Assembly: GCA_050050615.1 (NCBI GenBank)
Contig: JASFTV010000185.1
Span: 1 to 6,791, forward strand
DNA: 6,791 nucleotides
Reading direction: 5' to 3'
Origin: JASFTV01 sp050050615
GTDB taxonomy: Bacteria; Desulfobacterota; DSM-4660; Desulfatiglandales; HGW-15
Below, piece by piece: positions 1 through 4,794 of this stretch. The position numbers and the translations under genes were made by a program. Each line of letters starts with the position of its first letter. Position 1 is the stretch's first letter. Below the pieces are notes generated by a model. That model was not told the DNA's origin, did not search any database, and was given only the letters and a program-made list of their open reading frames with translations.

Positions 1-128
1 TGATCTTTTCAGCGATAGTCATGCCGAACAGAGTCCTTTGATGGATTATTCTGAGATCAAGAAATTAACACCTCAAAATAAACGATTGGTGCATTCAAAT
101 CAAGTCATATCCCCGTATCCTCTTTCCC

Positions 129-156
129 TTGAAAATAGGACCAGATCGAATAAAAT
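129..156 (+). promoter_or_regulatory. sigma70-like promoter for the DsrE-like gene
   Basis: TTGAAA at 129-134 and TAAAAT at 151-156 each match the sigma70 consensus hexamers at 5 of 6 positions and are separated by 16 bases. Transcription would start near 163, giving a leader of roughly 120 bases before the ATG at 287. This is the best promoter-like pair upstream of the gene, but it was found by eye only. Confidence 0.5.
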
Positions 157-194
157 AGCTTTTTAACCGGGGAAGGCTGTTTCGTTTATCAGGT

Positions 195-209
195 ATGGAG
201 TCGCTCCAT
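195..209 (+). promoter_or_regulatory. short perfect hairpin/dyad in the DsrE-like gene leader
   Basis: ATGGAG (195-200) and CTCCAT (204-209) are perfect inverted repeats around the 3-base loop TCG. The dyad lies between the predicted promoter and the ribosome-binding site. No T-run follows, so it is not a terminator. It could be an operator half-site pair or a leader hairpin, or chance. No regulator can be named. Confidence 0.3.
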
Positions 210-270
210 GGTACTTGGTTCTCAGGATCCACACAAAGAACTTTGAGCAAGGAATCGACGGATGGCCTAG

Positions 271-278
271 AAAGGAGG
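271..278 (+). promoter_or_regulatory. strong Shine-Dalgarno site that fixes the start of the DsrE-like gene
   Basis: AAAGGAGG is an almost complete anti-16S match, with 8 bases between it and ATG 287. It favours 287 over the upstream in-frame ATG at 215 and implies strong translation initiation. Confidence 0.8.
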
Positions 279-286
279 TAACCATC

Positions 287-643
287 ATGGCAAAGATGCT
301 TTTCATCATCTCCAATGGATTTGAGAAGGCGGGCCGGGCAACGCGCGCTTGGCAGTTCGCGAAACTTGCCAGGGAAAAGGATCACGATGTCCGTGTCTTC
401 CTTATTGACGATGCTGTCCATTGGGCGCAACTGGGCATGGCGGAAGGCGCCCGCGCTGTTACCGGAGAAGAAATGAAACCGTTTATTGACCACCTTTTGG
501 ACAATCAAACGCCGGTCTATGCCTGCAAGGCCTGAGTGGACCACAGGTATCTATCCCCCGATGAAATGATCCCGGGGGTGAACATTGAAACGGGAGGCTT
601 CTTGGTTGATCTGATGGCTGAATGTTCAACCTTGAGCTTTTAG
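287..643 (+). CDS. DsrE/DsrF-like family protein, probable selenoprotein (Sec83 encoded by TGA 533-535)
   Basis: This is a small cytoplasmic protein of the DsrE-like fold, a family used in sulfur-transfer relays and related redox roles. ATG 287 is chosen because AAAGGAGG (271-278) sits 8 bases upstream; an in-frame ATG at 215 has no such site. The N-terminus (MAKMLFIISNGFEKAGRATR) and the stretch VRVFLIDDAVHWAQLGMAEG are typical of the family. The frame meets TGA at 533-535 right after V-Y-A-C-K-A, where relatives usually have a second cysteine (C-K-A-C). Past the TGA the same frame stays open to TAG 641-643 and keeps family-like sense: V-D-H-R, then DEMIPGV, then a hydrophobic LVDLM segment, and an ending T-L-S-F. 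The full product is 118 residues, normal for the family; stopping at TGA gives 82 and loses the C-terminal strand and helix. A SECIS-like hairpin follows the TGA. DsrE-like selenoproteins have been reported before, as I recall. The alternative is a nonsense mutation. No neighbouring gene shares its operon. Confidence 0.8.
533..535 (+). other. in-frame TGA, probable selenocysteine codon
   Basis: The TGA lies in the middle of the DsrE-like frame, directly after Cys80-Lys-Ala. The inferred motif is C-K-A-U, a selenium version of a CxxC redox pair. Translation downstream resembles the C-terminal third of DsrE-like proteins, which would be unlikely if TGA were the natural end of the gene. Confidence 0.75.
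555..578 (+). promoter_or_regulatory. bacterial SECIS-like hairpin downstream of the TGA
   Basis: CCCCC (555-559) pairs with GGGGG (574-578). GAT (560-562) pairs with ATC (569-571), leaving a 2-base bulge (CC, 572-573) and the apical loop GAAATG (563-568). The loop begins with G and lies 27 bases after the TGA. Bacterial SECIS elements are hairpins inside the reading frame with a small loop carrying an early G, at roughly this distance, where SelB binds. An alternative fold is six pairs (CCCCCG with CGGGGG) with a 12-base loop. The pairing is by eye, with no energy calculation. Confidence 0.6.
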
Positions 644-1597
644 TATTCAAGAGCTTCCAATCAGTTTATCTACCGTTCATCCGGCGTGGTGTCCGGGAAA
701 GACCTTAAAGAATTTTCAGCACTCCGAGATGTTAGATTTCCCTGCTTGCGCGGCCGGCCTTCCCTGGCATGAATCCTCCGATGCTGATAGGGACACATTA
801 ATCCTATTTTTGAGGTCACCGGTTTCCAAAATAAATGAAAATGTAAGGTTTGCACCATACAAGCGCCTGTTTTTAGACGATGCCCCATGACCCAGGGAAA
901 CCTGGAACCCGATTTTTGGGCGAGAATGTTTTGAGGTACAAAACCAGTTCCAGCATGGTGATATTGCTGTTTCCATGATCTCTTTGATTGAAGGATGGGA
1001 AGAGATGTGGGAAGGCTGTTACATCGTGTTAAAGGGTTTATGCATAAACGATTCGAAAACAAGGGCAAAAGAACGCCTCTGATGCCTATTTCATTGAAAT
1101 AGTAATGACATTCTCGTTGATCTTTTGGATCAATTGTGTTATCCCCTTCCTGCGACCCGATAAGACCACCACTTCAGTCCAACGTTTCATGGAGGGATAT
1201 GACTTACCTGAAGAAGCGTTTTGCATAGTTGCTCTGACCTATTCACATGGAACGCTGAGATGGTGACATTCTGGAGTTTGTCCTGGTAACTCCCAATAAG
1301 TGCTCAATCTCGCCGCTATGCTTCACCGTGGATGACCAAAGGGCATCCATTAACGCGTACTCCTCACGTCCTGGCGTTTTATAAGGGCATCAACCTTAAA
1401 GACGCGTAGCCTGTTTATTCTTAGACTATGGAAGGCATTGAAATCAAACAAGCGTCCGTCAGTTAGTTTGATTTATGTTCGCTTTGATGTTGCTCATGCG
1501 CTGATCACAAAGTTCTTAGGCGTGGCTTGTTTTCGCCGGTTCTTTAAGTGAAGAGAATGTCTGAGAGTCTTTGAACCCATGATGAAAGGGGTCGGTC
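644..1597. other. about 950 bases without a supportable gene
   Basis: All + frames are broken by frequent stops. The longest minus-strand frame (1068 to 670) and an overlapping one (976 to 716) start from TTG or poorly supported starts, lack good ribosome-binding sites, and translate to low-sense sequence rich in H, R, S and P. Small hairpins occur: CCAGG/CCTGG around a GAAA loop (892-905) and TTGATC/GATCAA (1117-1133). I saw no tRNA, rRNA, CRISPR or clear insertion-sequence ends. Either an unrecognised non-coding repeat or a decayed gene would fit. No convincing promoter for the following gene was found in its last 150 bases. Confidence 0.5.
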
Positions 1598-3112
1598 GTG
1601 AATAGGGTCGTGGTTGTATCCATCTCAGCGGTTTTGTTCTTCTCCTTCCTTGCTTTCCCTTCCACAGCATCCAGGCAAAATCCCTTTTTGATTAAAGGCA
1701 TCGAGGAGTATAAGGATGAGAGTTACGAAGAGGCTATCGAGCTTTTGAAAGAGGCGCGTAAAGCGGATCCCCATTCATCCGCTGCCGCCTTCTTTTTGGG
1801 CCTGGCCTACAAGCAGGTCATCGACTACCCGAATGCACTCAAGCATCTTCAAGATGCAGTCACCTTGCACCCCAGGATCAAAGAGGCTGCGGTAGAGTTG
1901 ATCGATGTTGCGCTGCAATTGAAAAAAGTTGGCTTGGCGAAAAAGTGGATTGAGGTGGCCGAGAGAGAGAAGATCTATCCAGCCAAGATCGCCTTCCTAA
2001 AAGGAATTGCCCTTAGAAAAGAGGGCAAGAACATGGAGGCGATCGAATCCTTTAAGCGGGCGATGAGCCTGGACAGGACTTTAATGCAAGCGGCAGAGTT
2101 TCAGATCGCCCTTTGCTATCTAAGTGAGAGGAAACTTAAGGCGGCAAAGGAGCGCTTTCAGGCGGCTGTGCTATTTGATCCGCGCTCTGATTTGGCCAGC
2201 TACGCTCGCCGCTATCAGGACTTGGTTGAAGAAAGGATGTTCATCGAAAGGCCGCTGCGTGTTACCTTAGGTGCCTTTGGTCAATACGACACCAATGTTG
2301 TACTTCAACCCATAGAAACAGCTCTGGCACCCGATATCACGGATGCGGAAAGCCGAGTCCTGACCACCACATTAAGAGCAGACTATGTCCCTATCCTCGA
2401 AGGGCCCTGGCTCTTTAACGCTCAGTACGCCTTCTATGGAAGCTTTCATGACAAGTTCTCCACCACCCATGATGTGATCAGCAATGGCATATATATAGCG
2501 CCCGGTTACAACTTTGGGAGATACGCCCTAAACATTGCTGCGAACTACAACCATGCCCTGGTGCGCGATCCGAGTTACAAAAAGTACCTGAGCTACTTGA
2601 GTGTTGGGCCTCTATTTCGGGTGCTTGTTCACCAAAATCATCTTCTGGAGTTTTTTTCAGGTTATGTTTCGCAGGAGTACTATCCATCGCCCCTGACACC
2701 TGAAGAAGACAGAGATTCAGAAGGGCTATCTGCGTATGTAAGCTGGATATGGTCATTTGGCAAGGAAGGTTTTTTCAATCTCAGATATGATTACACGAAT
2801 GATAACACCGATGGGGTCAACTGGGAGAATGAAGGGCATCGATTTTCCGCGAATGTAACGATCCCTCTTACTCCAAAATTCAAACTCCAACTGGGTGGCC
2901 AGGCATTTATGCAAGACTTCAAGAATACGCATACTTTTTTTGAGGTAAAAAGGGAAGATAGCGTCTACCGCGGTTCCGTGGGATTGACCTGGGAGTTTTA
3001 CAGGAACACAGACCTGGTACTCCAGTACGCTACAACCCGAGCCGACTCCAACATGGCCATTTATGATTACGAAAGAGACCTTTATACCGCAGGGATTGAG
3101 TATCGATTCTAA
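1598..3112 (+). CDS. TPR-repeat outer-membrane beta-barrel protein
   Basis: The 504-residue product starts at GTG 1598. ATGs at 1579 and 1582 are in another frame that stops at once, and a weak AAAGGGG lies just upstream. Residues 1-25 form a signal peptide with a hydrophobic V/F/L core ending near S-T-A-S. Residues about 28-200 are four to five tetratricopeptide repeats, seen as helix pairs with the usual A/G/Y/P positions (for example A-I-E-L-L-K-E-A-R-K-A-D-P and A-I-E-S-F-K-R-A-M-S-L-D). From about 220 on, the sequence alternates aromatic and polar residues in many short strands, opening with G-A-F-G-Q-Y-D-T-N-V and ending in Y-R-F, a typical C-terminal signal for insertion by the Bam machinery. 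An N-terminal periplasmic TPR with a C-terminal barrel is the layout of Slam/DUF560-like proteins, which help export surface proteins, but I cannot place this one in that family with certainty. Its partner could be the FecR-domain protein downstream. Confidence 0.85.
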   Translation: MNRVVVVSISAVLFFSFLAFPSTASRQNPFLIKGIEEYKDESYEEAIELLKEARKADPHSSAAAFFLGLAYKQVIDYPNALKHLQDAVTLHPRIKEAAVELIDVALQLKKVGLAKKWIEVAEREKIYPAKIAFLKGIALRKEGKNMEAIESFKRAMSLDRTLMQAAEFQIALCYLSERKLKAAKERFQAAVLFDPRSDLASYARRYQDLVEERMFIERPLRVTLGAFGQYDTNVVLQPIETALAPDITDAESRVLTTTLRADYVPILEGPWLFNAQYAFYGSFHDKFSTTHDVISNGIYIAPGYNFGRYALNIAANYNHALVRDPSYKKYLSYLSVGPLFRVLVHQNHLLEFFSGYVSQEYYPSPLTPEEDRDSEGLSAYVSWIWSFGKEGFFNLRYDYTNDNTDGVNWENEGHRFSANVTIPLTPKFKLQLGGQAFMQDFKNTHTFFEVKREDSVYRGSVGLTWEFYRNTDLVLQYATTRADSNMAIYDYERDLYTAGIEYRF

Positions 3113-3141
3113 TTCACCGTATCGGAGGTTGTGGAATTTAC

Positions 3142-3170
3142 TGGAAAAACGGCTGTTCTCTGTGTATAAT
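3142..3170 (+). promoter_or_regulatory. sigma70-like promoter for the CsgD-like regulator
   Basis: A perfect TATAAT lies at 3165-3170, with TGGAAA (4 of 6) at 3142-3147 and exactly 17 bases between. It lies just after the TPR-barrel gene and gives a leader of about 110 bases. It suggests the regulator is transcribed independently of the gene before it. Confidence 0.5.
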
Positions 3171-3252
3171 TCGTGGATATGTCAATTCTATTATGTCCCC
3201 GTGCCATCACTGTCTGGCATTGTTGCGGGATGAATCCAGACTCATTCGCATT

Positions 3253-3265
3253 CCTAGATTCTAGG
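3253..3265. promoter_or_regulatory. 13-bp perfect palindrome upstream of the CsgD-like gene
   Basis: CCTAGA and TCTAGG flank a single T, forming a perfect dyad that ends 23 bases before ATG 3289 and lies downstream of the predicted promoter. A one-base centre cannot form a tight full hairpin, so a protein operator is more likely, possibly for autoregulation by the adjacent LuxR-type protein. No binding data can be inferred. Confidence 0.35.
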
Positions 3266-3288
3266 TTTCATAACGCTTGAGATCGAAC

Positions 3289-3963
3289 ATGGTTCCAGAA
3301 GACAAAAGCGCTGCTCCTTTGAAAGACAAATTCATATACATTGTTGGCCCCCGGAGGCTACAAAATGAGCTGATGCTGTTTTTTTTGGAGCAGAAAACTG
3401 GTGCCACCTGCGCACAGGCCGGGGATGTCTTGCAAGCGCCAGCCGTGCTCGCAAAAAACACGAATCATCCCCATCTCATCCTTTGGGACTGTCTTGAAAA
3501 GGATCCGAAAATCATTGCGACGGAACTGGCGTCCTTTGATAATACGACATTGTCTCGAGACTACGTGGCTCTCCTCAATCTTCATCGCGGTTGGAACATT
3601 GAAGAAGAGGTTCTGGAGCGAGGGATCAGGGGATTCTTTTATGTGGAGAACGGCATAGAACAACTTCAGAAGGGCGTTGTCGCGATTCTTTCAGGAGAAC
3701 TATGGGTCTCCAGGGGTATTATGAGCAGATTTGTTCTTGGAAAGCGAGGCTACTACACCGCTTCTGGGAAGGATACTTCCCTTTTGACGCGCCGAGAGAT
3801 AGAGATACTCTCTATGATCTCAGCCGGAGCTACAAACGAGGAGATCGCGAACAACCTCTATATCAGTCCCAACACGGTCAAAACCCACATCTACAATATC
3901 TTCAAGAAGATTAAGGTCCCCAATCGTCTCCAAGCCGCTCTTTGGGCCGCCCAGAACTTATGA
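3289..3963 (+). CDS. LuxR-family, CsgD-like transcriptional regulator with degenerate receiver domain
   Basis: The product has 224 residues from ATG 3289, which has a weak TGAGAT site just before it; an in-frame TTG at 3277 would add four residues. The C-terminal 60 residues are a GerE/LuxR helix-turn-helix: LLTRREIEIL, then A-T-N-E-E-I-A-N-N-L, then ISPNTVKTHIYNIFKKIKV, ending W-A-A-Q-N-L. This closely follows the CsgD ending (L-L-T-H-R-E...S-E-N-T-V-K-T-H-L-Y-N-L-F-K-K-I...W-A-N-D-N-L), as I remember it. The N-terminal half is receiver-like but lacks the usual acidic pair after the first strand (F-I-Y-I-V-G-P). A single aspartate (Asp67, in L-I-L-W-D) sits at the phosphorylation-site position, again as in CsgD. 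CsgD activates curli and cellulose genes in enterobacteria and its own level depends on c-di-GMP. Here the likely targets are the neighbouring envelope genes, which is inference. No histidine kinase gene is adjacent. Confidence 0.85.
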   Translation: MVPEDKSAAPLKDKFIYIVGPRRLQNELMLFFLEQKTGATCAQAGDVLQAPAVLAKNTNHPHLILWDCLEKDPKIIATELASFDNTTLSRDYVALLNLHRGWNIEEEVLERGIRGFFYVENGIEQLQKGVVAILSGELWVSRGIMSRFVLGKRGYYTASGKDTSLLTRREIEILSMISAGATNEEIANNLYISPNTVKTHIYNIFKKIKVPNRLQAALWAAQNL

Positions 3964-4278
3964 TTTACATGCCCAGAGTTCCATAACCTCATTGAAAGAA
4001 AACCATTGCGCCCGATAGCTGCTTGGCATCCCACCTTTGCATTCTTCAGCTATTCTTATCCAGTTTTGCCTAATCAAGCTAAGTACTGCCAGGGTCCTGG
4101 TTAGGAAGATCGTATTATCTCCCATTTTTTCTAATACAAAGGGTCTAGCCTTTCCCTGGCTGAAAATACGAACCAGAATCACACTATTGCCCGATTGTGG
4201 GACGGGCCATTTCTTACTAAAATTTAGGTCATCCAAGATGGGAAAGGGATCGGGTACCTGGCGCTTTGAGATCACCAA
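3958..4278 (-). CDS. doubtful small hypothetical ORF on the minus strand
   Basis: A 106-codon open frame fills most of the gap between the CsgD-like and PilZ genes and would be convergent with the former, overlapping its last bases. It starts at TTG directly after an in-frame TGA and has no visible Shine-Dalgarno site. The translation has reasonable alternation of hydrophobic and polar stretches (for example N-S-V-I-L-V-R-I-F and T-L-A-V-L-S-L-I-R-Q-N-W-I-R-I-A) and four tryptophans, so it may be a remnant of a real gene. I recognise no family. It could equally be a chance ORF. Confidence 0.2.
   Translation of the reverse strand: MVISKRQVPDPFPILDDLNFSKKWPVPQSGNSVILVRIFSQGKARPFVLEKMGDNTIFLTRTLAVLSLIRQNWIRIAEECKGGMPSSYRAQWFSFNEVMELWACKS
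4195..4223 (+). promoter_or_regulatory. possible promoter for the PilZ gene
   Basis: TTGTGG at 4195-4200 and TAAAAT at 4218-4223 are separated by 17 bases. The -10 hexamer overlaps an 11-base dyad, CTAAA-A-TTTAG (4217-4227). The -35 match is only moderate (TTG plus little else). It would drive the PilZ gene and probably the FecR-domain gene after it. Confidence 0.3.
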
Positions 4279-4354
4279 TCACGCTGATGCCCGAACCAAC
4301 CGGCACCAAATTCCATGATTGAATGAAGTTGCAGAATCTTTGAGAAGGTGCGTT

Positions 4355-4708
4355 ATGGCACGTACTCGAGAGAGAAGAAAACTGGAACGATTCAGTATCG
4401 AGCTCCCTGCCAAGATCGAAGTGACGGGTTCTGCTCAAGAACAAGAGATCCTCGATCTCTTAACAAAGGACGTAAGCTCGGGCGGGGCATTCTTCCACAC
4501 GAAAAAGTCACTCCCCGTTGGTACGGAAGTCAAAATCGATCTCATCCTCCCAATCAAAAAGCTGAAGAGGTTTCTCGACAACCGGAAAGAGGTTTACATC
4601 AATGTCTCGGGAACCGTTCTTCGATCTGAATCCGATGGCATGGCCATCGGCTTCAACGAGGATTACCAGTTTCGCCCATCGAAAAGAAGACGCAAAGTAC
4701 GGCATTAA
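4355..4708 (+). CDS. PilZ-domain protein, likely c-di-GMP receptor
   Basis: The product has 117 residues from ATG 4355, preceded by GAGAAGG with 6 bases of spacing to the ATG; an in-frame TTG at 4319 lacks such a site. It is a single PilZ domain. The first c-di-GMP motif RxxxR is R8-K-L-E-R12, and the second, D/N-x-S-x-x-G, is D39-V-S-S-G-G44. The rest is the expected beta barrel: L-P-A-K-I-E-V, G-A-F-F-H, V-K-I-D-L-I-L-P, I-N-V-S-G-T-V-L-R, then G-M-A-I-G-F. A very basic tail follows (S-K-R-R-R-K-V-R). Both binding motifs are intact, so ligand binding is likely. There is no signal peptide, so it acts in the cytoplasm. Small stand-alone PilZ proteins work as adaptors that pass the c-di-GMP level to a partner. 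The gap of 86 bases to the FecR-domain gene and the lack of a promoter between them suggest cotranscription. Confidence 0.88.
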   Translation: MARTRERRKLERFSIELPAKIEVTGSAQEQEILDLLTKDVSSGGAFFHTKKSLPVGTEVKIDLILPIKKLKRFLDNRKEVYINVSGTVLRSESDGMAIGFNEDYQFRPSKRRRKVRH

Positions 4709-4713
4709 CGCAG

Positions 4714-4794
4714 GGCGTTCTCAATGAGTGAGAATGGGAGCCGCTGCCCCCGCAGTTCGACGCAGTCAGCAGCAGAACGCCAGGGAGGGTAAAG
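4714..4794 (+). promoter_or_regulatory. structured leader with alternative pairings before the FecR-domain gene
   Basis: CGTTCTCA (4716-4723) can pair with TGAGAATG (4729-4736, one G-U) across a 5-base loop. The overlapping GGCGTTCT (4714-4721) is also perfectly complementary to AGAACGCC (4774-4781), which ends just before the ribosome-binding site GGGAGGG (about 4783-4789). The two helices exclude each other. Between them lies CTGC-CCCC-GCAG (4744-4755). No T-run is present, so this is not an intrinsic terminator. It could be a translation-controlling leader, but I cannot match it to a known riboswitch class. Confidence 0.3.

Noticed and set aside
2..166. A 54-codon frame open from the window edge to TAA 164-166, which could be the end of an upstream gene
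   Set aside because: The translation is low-sense and polar, matches no family I know, and runs over the predicted promoter. An open frame of this length is not unlikely by chance in AT-rich DNA.
95..544. 149-codon minus-strand ORF opposite the DsrE-like gene
   Set aside because: It is antisense to a well-supported gene with a strong ribosome-binding site, and its translation has no recognisable domain.
3215..3227. TGGCATTGTTGC as a sigma54 promoter
   Set aside because: The distance between the TGG and TTGC elements is 3 bases too short for a -24/-12 promoter.
3961..4104. TGA end of the CsgD-like gene as a second selenocysteine codon, since the frame stays open about 47 codons to a TAG
   Set aside because: The protein already ends at the normal family C-terminus (W-A-A-Q-N-L), the sequence after TGA does not resemble LuxR proteins, and no SECIS-like hairpin is evident.
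4709..4794. c-di-GMP (GEMM) or cobalamin riboswitch before the FecR-domain gene
   Set aside because: Only fragments look similar (GCAGGGC, GGGA after a hairpin, GCTGCCCCCGCA). The core consensus and helix layout of either class cannot be traced, so only a generic structured leader is annotated.
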